A stretch of 28,373 nucleotides of DNA from UBA10161 sp964581105 (GTDB taxonomy: Archaea > Micrarchaeota > Micrarchaeia > Anstonellales > Anstonellaceae). The stretch lies in NCBI GenBank assembly GCA_964581105.1, contig CAZOMB010000014.1, positions 1 to 28,373 on the forward strand, read 5' to 3'. Positions 15,176-22,625 of the stretch are shown in pieces; within the stretch, counting starts at the first letter, position 1; the number at the start of each line of letters is the position of its first letter. The translations under genes and the position numbers were made by a program. Under the pieces are notes generated by a model, which saw only the letters and a program-made list of their open reading frames with translations, was not told the DNA's origin and ran no database searches.

Positions 15176-17071
15176 TTATTTGAGCCTAATTGCATCAAGG
15201 TTCATTGGCGCGCGGGAATCTATTCTCATTATCCTTGAGATTGTCCTGCTCAAGTCCTCGCATTTTTTCTCATCGCCGTGAAGGGTAAATACCTTTTCTG
15301 GCTTTGGCCTCATGTTCTTGAGAAGCGAAATAAGCTGTGACCTGTCCGAGTGGCCAGAATATCCTTCAACTGTCTGTATTTCCATGTTTATCTTGAGAGA
15401 AGCTGCCCTTCCGCTGTCAGTCACTGTCGGGACTTCCTTTATTCCCCTCTGTATTTTCCTTCCAAGCGAAAGCGCTGACTGGTAGCCAACGAAAAACAAT
15501 GAATTTCTCTTGTCATCTGCAAGAAGCTTGAGATATTCTACAGAAGGGCCTCCTGAAAGCATCCCTGAAGGGGCAACTATTATGCATGGGTCGCCTTCTG
15601 CGATTTCCTTCCTGTCTTTTTTCACAGGCTCAAATATTTTTGACTCAAATGGGGAGTCATTTGAAAGTATCCTCCTTTGAACATTGTGGCGCAAGTACTC
15701 TGGGTATGCTGTGTGTATTGCAGATGCCTCAAGAATCATGCCATCAAGGTAAACAGGCCAGTTAAAGTCCTTGTGCTTTGAAGCATATTCCTCAAACACA
15801 AGCATTATTTCCTGTGACCTTCCTACTGAAAATGAGGGTATGAGCACTTTGCCCCCTTTTTGGCAGGTTGCAATAGCAGACTCAACAAGCTTCCTGTCTG
15901 CCTCAAAGCGGTTTGGCTGCATGTCATTCCTTCCGCCATATGTGCTTTCAAGGAAAACTGTCTCAACCCTGGGAAAGCTTGTGTTTGCCTGGTTGAAAAG
16001 CCTTGTAAAACCGTATTTTACATCGCCTGAGAAAACAAGGTTGTGAAGACCTTCGCCTATGTGCAAATGAACCATTGAGCTTCCGAGTATATGGCCTGCA
16101 TTGTAAAAGGTCAGCTTTATTTCAGGCGTTATGTCAATCACTTCGCCATAATCAACTGTTACAATGTGCGAAAGCTCCTTTTGTATGTCTTTTATTCCAT
16201 AGGGGGCCGCATGCTCTGAGTTTTTGTTTGCAATGCCTATAAAGTCCATCTGAAGCAGCATTGCCAGGTCCCTTGTAGGAGTGGTACAATAAACCGGCCC
16301 GTCATAGCCATAAGCATAAAGATAAGGTATGAAACCGCAATGGTCCATATGTGCATGCGTGAGAACAACTGCATCAAGCTCATCAAGCTCAATATTCATT
16401 GCATTTAAGTATGGGTATGCTTTTGTTGGCTCAAATGTCTCTGGGTTGATTCCGCAGTCAACAAGCACTTTGCTGTAAGGGGTCTGCACCAAAGCGCAGC
16501 TTCTTCCCACCTCGTAAAAGCCGCCAAGCGCAGTTACCTTTACCCAATCGCTTTTTTTGTCAAATGAAGAGCATATTTTCTTGCCTAAATTTGTGAGGAA
16601 CTTTTTCCTGCTTGTTGCCTCTTTTAGCATTGTTGAGCGCACTCCCTTTATTGTTGAGGAGGGCATTGTCGGGGTTCGAAGCACAACAGGCGCCCATTTT
16701 GTCTTTTTTATTATAGACTTTAGGGTTACTCCCCCTTTTCCTATTACCAGGCCTGGCTTTAGTGCCTCAATATTCACTTCTGAAAAGCTTGGGTTGAATG
16801 CAACATTTGATACCCCGGCATCTTGCGGCACTATTTGCTTTATTTCCTTAAGAGCCTCTTCCTGGGACAAAAGGGACTGTGGGTCGCTTTTGACAAGTAT
16901 TCTTTTCCTTATTGTGCCTGCTATTTTCTTTATTAGCTGGTCATTTTCGTAAAATGCGTTTATGTCCCTCAGGTATATTACTATGTCAAGGCCTTCTGCC
17001 TCCACTTTTGCAAGCTGGCATTCACTAGGGACAAGCTCATGAAGCTTTTTCTCTATTTCTTTTAGTTCCAA
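15176..17071 (-). CDS. KH-domain beta-CASP ribonuclease (archaeal CPSF1)
   Basis: A 631-aa archaeal RNase of the aCPSF1 type, which cleaves RNA at U-rich sites and acts in 3'-end formation and transcription termination in studied archaea. N-terminal KH-like domains occupy about residues 1-145, with the G-x-x-G loop in VIGKGG. The metallo-beta-lactamase core carries the H-x-H-x-D-H motif (THAHMDHCGF, about residue 242), and the beta-CASP region includes SGDVKYGFT and the conserved ESTYGGR. Near the C-terminus are SGMLSGG, SGHSD and LHGD motifs. Length is normal. The start is a TTG at 17071: a TATA-like element is centred 27 bp upstream and no ATG is available at the family N-terminus. It lies next to proteasome beta on the same strand. 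Confidence 0.95.
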   Translation of the reverse strand: MELKEIEKKLHELVPSECQLAKVEAEGLDIVIYLRDINAFYENDQLIKKIAGTIRKRILVKSDPQSLLSQEEALKEIKQIVPQDAGVSNVAFNPSFSEVNIEALKPGLVIGKGGVTLKSIIKKTKWAPVVLRTPTMPSSTIKGVRSTMLKEATSRKKFLTNLGKKICSSFDKKSDWVKVTALGGFYEVGRSCALVQTPYSKVLVDCGINPETFEPTKAYPYLNAMNIELDELDAVVLTHAHMDHCGFIPYLYAYGYDGPVYCTTPTRDLAMLLQMDFIGIANKNSEHAAPYGIKDIQKELSHIVTVDYGEVIDITPEIKLTFYNAGHILGSSMVHLHIGEGLHNLVFSGDVKYGFTRLFNQANTSFPRVETVFLESTYGGRNDMQPNRFEADRKLVESAIATCQKGGKVLIPSFSVGRSQEIMLVFEEYASKHKDFNWPVYLDGMILEASAIHTAYPEYLRHNVQRRILSNDSPFESKIFEPVKKDRKEIAEGDPCIIVAPSGMLSGGPSVEYLKLLADDKRNSLFFVGYQSALSLGRKIQRGIKEVPTVTDSGRAASLKINMEIQTVEGYSGHSDRSQLISLLKNMRPKPEKVFTLHGDEKKCEDLSRTISRIMRIDSRAPMNLDAIRLK

Positions 17072-17092
17072 ATTAGTCGCCCGTTGTATTTG

Positions 17093-17103
17093 TTTGTAAA
17101 AAT
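17093..17103 (-). promoter_or_regulatory. TATA box for aCPSF1, leaderless TTG start
   Basis: On the minus strand this reads ATTTTTACAAA, centred 27 bp before the TTG at 17071, within the 51-bp gap between psmB and the RNase gene. It implies a message beginning at or next to the TTG. Confidence 0.45.
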
Positions 17104-17122
17104 CTTCAGCGGAAAGAGTGAA

Positions 17123-17761
17123 TTATTGCAGCAGCTTTTGTACTTCTGCTTTTTCATACCTTTTGAAGCCTGCTTTTGTCACTGTTATCAAGTCAACGCT
17201 TTCCCCTGTTGCAGCGTCCCTTTTCATTGCAGCTGCAACTGCCTTTGCAGCTGCCCTTACATTGTCCTTTACTGTGCCGCCATCCTTGTACATTTCCTCT
17301 AAAAGCCCATATGCAACTGGTGAGCCTGAGCCTGTTGAAACATATTTTTCCTCTGTAAGCCCTCCTAAGGCATCAAGGCTGAAAACTGACGGCTTGTCCT
17401 CTGTTCCGCCTATGAGAAGCTGCACATAGAATGGGTAGAACTTGTAGTTGTGCAAAATATTTGAAAGAAGAGAGGCCGCTGCCTTTGCATTCATGCTTTT
17501 CCCGTGCTTGAACTTGTATAGAGATGATTCTGCCTGCATTAGGCGGATGAGTGCCTGTGCATCTCCTACTCCTCCTGCAACAGTCATTGAAAGGTGCTCA
17601 TCTATCTTGTAGATTTTCCTGATATCCTTGCTTGCAATAAAATAGCCCATTGTTGCCCTTTTATCAGATGCCATGACTATTCCATCAATGCAAGTTACGC
17701 CCACTGTAGTTGTCCCTGTCTGTAAGGTCTTGTCTTCAACATCCTTTTTCTGAGTCGCCAT
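17123..17761 (-). CDS. psmB: Proteasome beta subunit precursor
   Basis: A 212-aa precursor of the catalytic subunit of the 20S proteasome, which degrades proteins in the archaeal cytoplasm together with alpha subunits and PAN-like ATPases. A 16-residue propeptide ends in G16, and autocleavage would expose the catalytic Thr17 (TG|TTTVGV). The catalytic Lys is expected in the segment MASDKRATMG, and the GSGSPVA motif is at about residues 148-154. The alpha subunit is not in the window. The ATG has both a TATA-like element (about 22-25 bp upstream) and a GAGGG site 9 bp upstream; a second TATA-like element (ctatataag) lies about 105 bp upstream, so regulation by more than one promoter is possible. 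Confidence 0.96.
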   Translation of the reverse strand: MATQKKDVEDKTLQTGTTTVGVTCIDGIVMASDKRATMGYFIASKDIRKIYKIDEHLSMTVAGGVGDAQALIRLMQAESSLYKFKHGKSMNAKAAASLLSNILHNYKFYPFYVQLLIGGTEDKPSVFSLDALGGLTEEKYVSTGSGSPVAYGLLEEMYKDGGTVKDNVRAAAKAVAAAMKRDAATGESVDLITVTKAGFKRYEKAEVQKLLQ

Positions 17762-17895
17762 GCAAATCCCTCTTTGAAATATTTAAGAACAAAATCTTCC
17801 ACTCTTTTACTGGTTATTGATTAAGAGGTGAAGAAAAGTGAGTCTATAAGAAAAGAAAGGCTTATATAGCTTATTGAGGGCTGGATTGGTATCCC

Positions 17896-18597
17896 TTATA
17901 CCTTTATTCTTACTCCTTTTTCGTCAACTTCATACTTGTGCCAGGAAGAGGATGCGCCCATTAATCCGCGGACGCGCAGCTTGTCCTCTGAAAATTCTAT
18001 TACCCCATCCATCAAATGCTCAGCCATGTGCACATCCTTTTCATCATGCATCCCCTTTTCAACAGCATACATTGCAGTTGCGCCTGCCCTTCGAAACTTG
18101 CCTGTGATAAACTGCATGAACCGGAATACTGACTCTGGCCTGTTTGTCTCAAGAAGAGAAGAAATTGAGTGAAAGCCAAGCCTGTGGTTGTCTGCAATCT
18201 GTATTATCTGGTCTTGTAAACTTGAAAGGTGCATTGAAATTGCTGACAGGTCTGATGCCCTGTTAACATAAGTGACAATCCCCTCATCAACCAAAGAAGG
18301 GTTAAACTGCTTTGAGTAGCAGTCAATTATTTGCAAAAGCCCGCTTTTCTCATATTCTTCTATTTCCCAGCCTGAGCTTTGCATCATTGTTTTCCATTCG
18401 GAAAACCCATAGTCTGTGAGGACAAATATGCCTGGTATGTTCATTTTCAATCCCTGGTAAACAAACTGCATCATAAGCGGCTTTTTTCCGCATAAAGGGT
18501 CGCCATAAAGGAGAATATTGCCTGCAACTGGCAAACCACCGCCAATTATGCTGTCAAAGCTCTTTATGCCGGTTGGAAGCACAAGGTCAGAGGCCAT
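17896..18597 (-). CDS. RAD55/KaiC-like ATPase-family protein with degenerate Walker motifs
   Basis: A 233-aa single-domain member of the RecA/KaiC superfamily. The N-terminal signature GIKSFDSIIGGGLP (about residues 10-23) is normal, but the P-loop is G32-D-P-L-C-G-K-K39: the Ser/Thr that binds Mg-nucleotide is Lys. The Walker B region reads L-G-F-H-S (about residue 140) where family members have a hydrophobic run then Asp-Ser, so the Asp is also replaced by His. It is therefore probably a pseudo-ATPase that still binds a partner or nucleotide. It diverges from an intact paralogue across an 80-bp region with a shared TATA element. Function is unknown; FlaH-like and signal-transduction roles are possible. 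Confidence 0.8.
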   Translation of the reverse strand: MASDLVLPTGIKSFDSIIGGGLPVAGNILLYGDPLCGKKPLMMQFVYQGLKMNIPGIFVLTDYGFSEWKTMMQSSGWEIEEYEKSGLLQIIDCYSKQFNPSLVDEGIVTYVNRASDLSAISMHLSSLQDQIIQIADNHRLGFHSISSLLETNRPESVFRFMQFITGKFRRAGATAMYAVEKGMHDEKDVHMAEHLMDGVIEFSEDKLRVRGLMGASSSWHKYEVDEKGVRIKV

Positions 18598-18647
18598 AAG
18601 GATTCACTTTTGCACGCTTTTACAGAGGTGAATAGGGGCTGTGCAGA

Positions 18648-18655
18648 TTTATAAA
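18648..18655 (+). promoter_or_regulatory. Bidirectional TATA box between the two KaiC-like genes
   Basis: TTTATAAA is a perfect palindrome centred about 26 bp upstream of the ATG at 18677, giving a leaderless message. For the divergent gene (ATG at 18597) it is about 54 bp away; a second element (ctgtaaaag, about 25 bp upstream of 18597) may serve that gene. Confidence 0.6.
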
Positions 18656-18676
18656 CGTTCTTGGAGAAGTTGGCTT

Positions 18677-19486
18677 ATGGCAAAGCAAAAGCTTCGGCCA
18701 ACTGTAAGGCCAGTGAAAAGGGGCGAGGAGCCTGACGGGGAAAAAGACCAGCCCAAGGCAGGGCAAAAAGAGCAGGGAAGAGTAAAAACAGGAATACCTG
18801 GCCTGGATGAGCTTGTTGGCGGGGGCTTTGAGCCACAGAGCACAACACTGGTAATGGGAGAAGCAGGAACTGGGAAGACCACTTTTTTGGCGCAGTTTTT
18901 GTACAATGGCGCAACAAGGCACAATGAGCCGGGCGTGCTTCTTTCTTTTGAGGAGCCGTCTTCCTCAATAATAAACCATATGGCAAACTATGGGTTTGAC
19001 TTTGCCTCTCTTGAGGAGAAGAATTTATTTGCATCAATAAACTATAGGCCGCATGAAGTGAAAAAGCTTGTTGATGAGGGCGGCGGCCTGATATGGGACA
19101 CTATTTCGCAGCTTGGCGCAAAAAGGCTGGCAATTGATTCATTGACTTCTTATGCAATGCTTTTTGAGTCAAGGTACCAGGCAAGAGAAGCGCAGCTTTC
19201 CTTGTTTGAGCTTTTGCATAAGTGGGGCTGCACAACATTGCTTTCTGCAGAAGGCATTGACACTGGCAGGATAAGGGTAACTTCTGGCATGGAGTATCTT
19301 TCTGATGGAGTGGTAATATTGCACCACCCAAGGCACCAGTCTTCCCGCTACCGCGCGCTTGAAGTGCTTAAGATGAGGGGAAGCGCGCATTCTGAGAAAA
19401 TGTGCCCATTTGAGTTTGCAGTTGGAGAGGGGATTAAAGTCTACCCTGGGGAAAACATCTTTTATGAGGTAAAGGGGAAAGATTAG
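18677..19486 (+). CDS. RAD55/KaiC-like ATPase (RecA superfamily)
   Basis: A 269-aa KaiC-like ATPase. A charged, low-complexity N-terminus (residues 1-33) precedes the RecA core. Walker A is GEAGTGKTT (61-69) and Walker B ends in the Asp154-Ser of LAIDS, both intact, in contrast to the divergent neighbour. Such single-domain RAD55/KaiC-like proteins in archaea are mostly uncharacterised; some act in signalling, motility (FlaH) or circadian-like systems. The start at 18677 is favoured over the upstream GTG at 18641 because a palindromic TATA box is centred 26 bp upstream. It is followed 93 bp later by vapBC, which has its own promoter. Confidence 0.85.
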   Translation: MAKQKLRPTVRPVKRGEEPDGEKDQPKAGQKEQGRVKTGIPGLDELVGGGFEPQSTTLVMGEAGTGKTTFLAQFLYNGATRHNEPGVLLSFEEPSSSIINHMANYGFDFASLEEKNLFASINYRPHEVKKLVDEGGGLIWDTISQLGAKRLAIDSLTSYAMLFESRYQAREAQLSLFELLHKWGCTTLLSAEGIDTGRIRVTSGMEYLSDGVVILHHPRHQSSRYRALEVLKMRGSAHSEKMCPFEFAVGEGIKVYPGENIFYEVKGKD

Positions 19487-19539
19487 CTATTTTGCAAAGA
19501 AAATTGGTTTTCACCATTTGAGAAGCTTAGCAGGCTTGC

Positions 19540-19556
19540 TGCAATACTTTTATATA
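19540..19556 (+). promoter_or_regulatory. Promoter of vapBC
   Basis: TGCAATACTTTT followed by TATATA provides a BRE-like and TATA sequence 27-33 bp before the ATG at 19580. The first 12 bases are identical to those upstream of the 291-aa unknown gene. Confidence 0.6.
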
Positions 19557-19581
19557 TGTACATGCACATATGCATACATAT
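19554..19581 (+). promoter_or_regulatory. Candidate vapBC operator (interrupted palindrome)
   Basis: ATATGTA (19554-19560) pairs with TACATAT (19575-19581), and inside these are two TGCA copies. The segment spans the TATA downstream edge to the start codon, where a VapB-type DNA-binding antitoxin commonly autorepresses. The arms differ by a 2-bp shift, so symmetry is imperfect. Confidence 0.4.
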
Positions 19582-19810
19582 GGTGAAAGTAATAAGCCTG
19601 TCCGAAGAGGCATATGCCCTGCTGCGGCGCCACAAGGGCCATAATATGAGCTTCAGTGAAACTGTAATTTCCCATTTTTCCGAAAACTGTGAAGGGAAAA
19701 CAGAAGGGACTGGGGAGCTTTTGGCTTGGATAAAGGCGCTTAAGAGAAGTGGCAAGAAAGAACACCTAAGCTCCAGAATTGACGAAATCATATATGGAGT
19801 GATGAAATGA
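19580..19810 (+). CDS. vapB: VapB-type antitoxin (DUF217 family)
   Basis: A 76-aa antitoxin. The N-terminal MVKVISLSEEAYALLRRHK and the following S-F-S-E-T-V-I fit the archaeal VapB family PF02697, a DNA-binding protein with a C-terminal toxin-wrapping tail. The start at 19580 is chosen over an upstream ATG at 19556, which lies within the TATA/operator region; the family motif begins at MVKV and the TATA spacing gives a leaderless message. It overlaps the toxin gene by 4 bp (ATGA), the usual type II arrangement. Confidence 0.88.
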   Translation: MVKVISLSEEAYALLRRHKGHNMSFSETVISHFSENCEGKTEGTGELLAWIKALKRSGKKEHLSSRIDEIIYGVMK

Positions 19811-20187
19811 TAGCTGACAGCTCTTTTCTTGTTGCCCTGTTCCACCCAGATGACAAATTCCATTCAAAAGCAGTTTCTGAATTCGCCTCCAATGAAGCAA
19901 CCATAACTGTCCCAGACAGGATTGTAGAGGAAGTCCTGACTGTCTTTTCATACCGCAAGGGCTGGAAGCACGCTCTCCAGATACTTGGCAAAATGCGCTC
20001 CAACAGCAGATTTGAATTCAGGAGGCTGTCTGAAAGGGATTGGGGAGGAGTCATTGAAATGTCTGTTTCCATTGCAAAAAAAATAAGCTTTGCTGACTAT
20101 GTTGTGCTTTATTTGAGTTCTGCTGAAGACCAGCTGCCCCTTACATATGACCGGCAGATGCTGAAGGCTGCAAAAGCAAGAAAATAA
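19807..20187 (+). CDS. vapC: VapC-type PIN-domain ribonuclease toxin
   Basis: A 126-aa PIN-domain protein. The acidic residues expected to bind Mg2+ are present: Asp4 (IADSSF), Glu41 or Glu42 (IVEEVL), Asp97 (SFADYV) and Asp115 (TYDRQM). Toxins of this class cleave tRNA or rRNA. It is coupled to vapB by a 4-bp overlap and ends 15 bp before a convergent gene. All catalytic positions look intact, so this is probably an active module. Confidence 0.9.
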   Translation: MIADSSFLVALFHPDDKFHSKAVSEFASNEATITVPDRIVEEVLTVFSYRKGWKHALQILGKMRSNSRFEFRRLSERDWGGVIEMSVSIAKKISFADYVVLYLSSAEDQLPLTYDRQMLKAAKARK

Positions 20188-20202
20188 GCACACTTGGGCC
20201 TG

Positions 20203-20712
20203 TCATTTCTCTCCCTGTTTCCCCCTGCTTCGCGCATCATCAACTATTGCAAGCCAGGAGTCGCCTATTTTTGCAAGGTAATTGCCAAATGTCTTTGAAA
20301 GGGAAATTGTCATTGGCCTGAATTTTCTCTTGCTTTCAAGGGCAACTATTGTCTGCCTTTCTACCTTTAGCATCCCTATCCTCTTTAGCCTGGGGAGAAC
20401 CCGGTTGTAAAAGGTTGCTTTTGAAATTCCTGATGATGAGACAAATTTTCCTATCTCATCCCCGCTTACAGAGGTCTTTTGAAGCACAAGCTTTAGGAAT
20501 GAGAGTGCCACCTCATTGTACTTTTTCTGGAAGCGGGAAGGGAAAACAAAATTCACCACCTCTTCCAGGCTCCATACATTTCTTGTAAGGCTTTCTGATG
20601 AGTCCTGGAATGAGCGCAAGCCAGGAGAGTTGTGGGGTGGAAGATACAAAGCATCTTTTGAAGGTATTCCACGCGAGGCTATCAGCTTTATTTCTTTTTT
20701 TTCTTCTGCCAT
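20203..20712 (-). CDS. Winged-helix DNA-binding protein of unknown role
   Basis: A 169-aa protein. Its central part (about residues 62-125: FLKLVLQKTSVSGDEIGK then SGISKATFYNRVLPRLKRIGML) is a winged helix with a clear recognition helix. The N-terminal 50 residues are Pro/Ser-rich and the C-terminal segment is helical and basic. I do not recognise a named family. An upstream in-frame ATG at 20727 is possible, but 20712 is preferred: a TATA box is centred 25-26 bp upstream, giving a leaderless message, and 20727 would fall between TATA and start. It converges with vapC and follows the site-2 protease gene, with two inverted repeats in the 119-bp gap. Confidence 0.75.
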   Translation of the reverse strand: MAEEKKEIKLIASRGIPSKDALYLPPHNSPGLRSFQDSSESLTRNVWSLEEVVNFVFPSRFQKKYNEVALSFLKLVLQKTSVSGDEIGKFVSSSGISKATFYNRVLPRLKRIGMLKVERQTIVALESKRKFRPMTISLSKTFGNYLAKIGDSWLAIVDDARSRGKQGEK

Positions 20713-20732
20713 GAAATAAGTACGCAAATAGA

Positions 20733-20742
20733 GTTTTTATAG
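20733..20742 (-). promoter_or_regulatory. TATA box for the winged-helix gene
   Basis: CTATAAAAAC-like sequence on the minus strand, centred 25-26 bp before the ATG at 20712. Just upstream lies TACC-N5-GGTA (20744-20756), a small inverted repeat at the position of the BRE. Confidence 0.5.
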
Positions 20743-20777
20743 CTACCGTAATGGTAAACCGGGAGGCTGGAGAGAAA

Positions 20778-20826
20778 TGTAGTGTTAAAGTTAGTTGCGT
20801 TTTTTGCATATGAGTTTAACACTACA
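20778..20826. repeat. 12-bp perfect inverted repeat with 25-bp loop
   Basis: TGTAGTGTTAAA (20778-20789) is perfectly complementary to TTTAACACTACA (20815-20826). It lies between the stop of the site-2 protease gene and the winged-helix gene promoter, both on the minus strand. It may be a transcription terminator, a processing hairpin or a regulator site; no poly-T tract directly follows on the minus strand, so a simple terminator is less likely. Confidence 0.7.
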
Positions 20827-20831
20827 GGCCC

Positions 20832-22007
20832 CTATCGCAAAACCCATGGGAACAGGTTTAGCAAAAATGCCAACCCAACAATGTATGAAACCAGTGTTGT
20901 CAGTGTTTTGTTGTTCAGCCCGTTTTTCACCAGATGGTAGCCGTCAAACAAAGGAAGAGGGACAAGGTTTATTGCGCCGACTATGAAATTCAATGAGAAA
21001 GCCAAGGCCAAAAAGCGCATGAAAAACAGAACAGGCTCGCTTGCATTTCCCTGGAAGAGATATGCAAATGCAAGCAGGAGAATAAGGAATATTACTGAAG
21101 TTGCAAAGTTTGCTGCTGTTCCTGCAACAAAAACAGAATTTTGCTTTTCTTTTTTTGCCTTGAACAGGACTTTTTCATTGATGTCAACAAATGCGCCTAT
21201 GGGTATGAACCCCAGGAATACCAGACCAGCTGATTTTAGCGGAAGCTTGTGCAGCCTTGCAAGAACCCCGTGCATTCCTTCATGAACTATGAGAATTACT
21301 GCAAGGGCAGCTATTCCTTCTATTAAAGGAAGGTTTATCCCAGGTATTATTGGCGCCCCGCCAGGAGAAGTGGATGCAAGAGATGCAAAATCCCCCAAAA
21401 GAGCCCCAACTATTGCCCAAAGGACTATTGCACCATAAAGAACTATGCTGGCAGTTGTAAGAAGGGAAATCCCCCCAAGCACAAGAAAAGCAAGATAAGC
21501 ATATTGGGCAGCCTCAAACTTGTAAATCTCCTGGCTTATCTTTGAGCCTGCCCCTGAAAACTCCTCCCCCCCTGAAAGCATGGAAAGTAAAGAGGTAATT
21601 GCCAATGGCATTACAATTGAAGTAAGCAAAACCAGAAGCACTGTGCCTGTCCCATATGTAAGAAGAACCTTTTTCCAGCTGAACTTCTTTTTTCCCATGA
21701 GAAAATATGCAAAAGAGCCAAATCCCACAACAAGGCCAATGTCAGCAAAATATTTCCAAAGCTTTTTGTGCTTTTTTGCAAGCTTGTCAAGCATTCCAAG
21801 CCCTGCCTTGCTCCGTAATAAGAACAGGCCTGCCCATGTTTCAAGCCTGTAAAGCTTTGAAAGCACAAGGCCGCAAGAAGCAAGCGCAGCCAAAGCAATT
21901 ATGAATTTTACAATTGCAGGAAGTTGCACATCTATTGCAAACAGGAAAATGGCAAGAGAGACAAGAAGTGTAAATATGGCAAGCACTAGCCTGATGTTTT
22001 TCCTCAT
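20832..22007 (-). CDS. Site-2 protease family intramembrane metalloprotease (M50)
   Basis: A 391-aa polytopic protease. The zinc motif H-E-x-x-H (VHEGMHG) is at about residues 246-250 in a helix, and the second motif is L-P-L-F-D-G-Y-H (about 359-366), which corresponds to the N-P-D-G aspartate site. About eight transmembrane helices, including a cluster of three at the N-terminus, surround the core. It probably cleaves membrane-bound regulators, possibly including the nearby DNA-binding protein, but no substrate is visible. The start at 22007 (MRKN) is preferred over 22031 because a TATA box on the minus strand (22029-22038) is centred 27 bp upstream. Confidence 0.88.
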   Translation of the reverse strand: MRKNIRLVLAIFTLLVSLAIFLFAIDVQLPAIVKFIIALAALASCGLVLSKLYRLETWAGLFLLRSKAGLGMLDKLAKKHKKLWKYFADIGLVVGFGSFAYFLMGKKKFSWKKVLLTYGTGTVLLVLLTSIVMPLAITSLLSMLSGGEEFSGAGSKISQEIYKFEAAQYAYLAFLVLGGISLLTTASIVLYGAIVLWAIVGALLGDFASLASTSPGGAPIIPGINLPLIEGIAALAVILIVHEGMHGVLARLHKLPLKSAGLVFLGFIPIGAFVDINEKVLFKAKKEKQNSVFVAGTAANFATSVIFLILLLAFAYLFQGNASEPVLFFMRFLALAFSLNFIVGAINLVPLPLFDGYHLVKNGLNNKTLTTLVSYIVGLAFLLNLFPWVLR

Positions 22008-22028
22008 GGCAGGGTTGAGCCAGCAAAA

Positions 22029-22038
22029 CAATAAAAAA
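22029..22038 (-). promoter_or_regulatory. TATA box for the site-2 protease gene
   Basis: TTTTTTATTG on the minus strand is centred 27 bp upstream of the ATG at 22007, again giving a leaderless message and deciding the start. Confidence 0.5.
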
Positions 22039-22137
22039 CACTTGGGTGTCTTTTAGCTGTGGCAGCAGCCTACAACAATATAATATTTATCTGATGAGTA
22101 ACACCAGTACAAGTGAAATTTGAGGGGGAGGTCAGGA

Positions 22138-22587
22138 ATGGAGTGCGACATATGCGGATGTGAAGGCGCAGAATACATAATCCTTGTTGAGGGCGCAAAG
22201 CTCAATGCATGCGCTGACTGCTGCGACGCAGGCAAAGTGCTGCGAGGCCCTCCAAAAAGGGAGTTTACGCAGCCTGAAGCAAAAGCAAAAGATGAGCTTG
22301 AGGTTATAGAGGGCTATGGGAAGATAATTTCTTCTGCAAGGAGAAAAATGGGCCTTGGCTTGGATGTTCTGGCAGAAAGGATAAATGAAAAGCACTCATT
22401 CCTTGACAGGGTTGAAAGGGAAAAAACGCTTCCTGGCGAAAAGCTTGCAAGAAAGCTTGAAAAGGAGCTGGGGATAACACTTTTGCAAAGAATTTCTGAA
22501 GGCGGGGAGGTCCCAGAGGACAGGGGGCCTGCAAAAGGAATCACTCTTGGAGATGTCATTGAAATAGAGAAAAGGAAAAAGCAATAG
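22138..22587 (+). CDS. Multiprotein bridging factor 1 (archaeal MBF1)
   Basis: A 149-aa aMBF1. The N-terminal zinc ribbon is CDICGCEG ... CADCC (about residues 3-32), a charged linker follows, and the Xre-type helix-turn-helix lies at about residues 66-120 (ISSARRKMGLGLDVLAERINEK then a second helix). aMBF1 interacts with the ribosome in studied archaea. The start at 22138 is preferred over an upstream ATG at 22120 because a strong Shine-Dalgarno run (gggggaggt) lies 6-14 bp upstream, and the CxxC motif follows directly. It precedes FEN1 by 38 bp. Confidence 0.92.
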   Translation: MECDICGCEGAEYIILVEGAKLNACADCCDAGKVLRGPPKREFTQPEAKAKDELEVIEGYGKIISSARRKMGLGLDVLAERINEKHSFLDRVEREKTLPGEKLARKLEKELGITLLQRISEGGEVPEDRGPAKGITLGDVIEIEKRKKQ

Positions 22588-22625
22588 CCTGTTGCAGGCA
22601 TTCTTCATGCGTATTGAGGGACGAT

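Noticed and set aside
17821..17873. Tiny open frame (gtg agt cta taa) with aagaggtga upstream, between psmB and the KaiC-like gene
   Set aside because: Only three codons; the sequence is better explained as an upstream promoter region of psmB.
22089..22104. ctgatgag motif upstream of MBF1, resembling a C box
   Set aside because: No matching D box or stem; it lies between a TATA box and the start of a protein gene.
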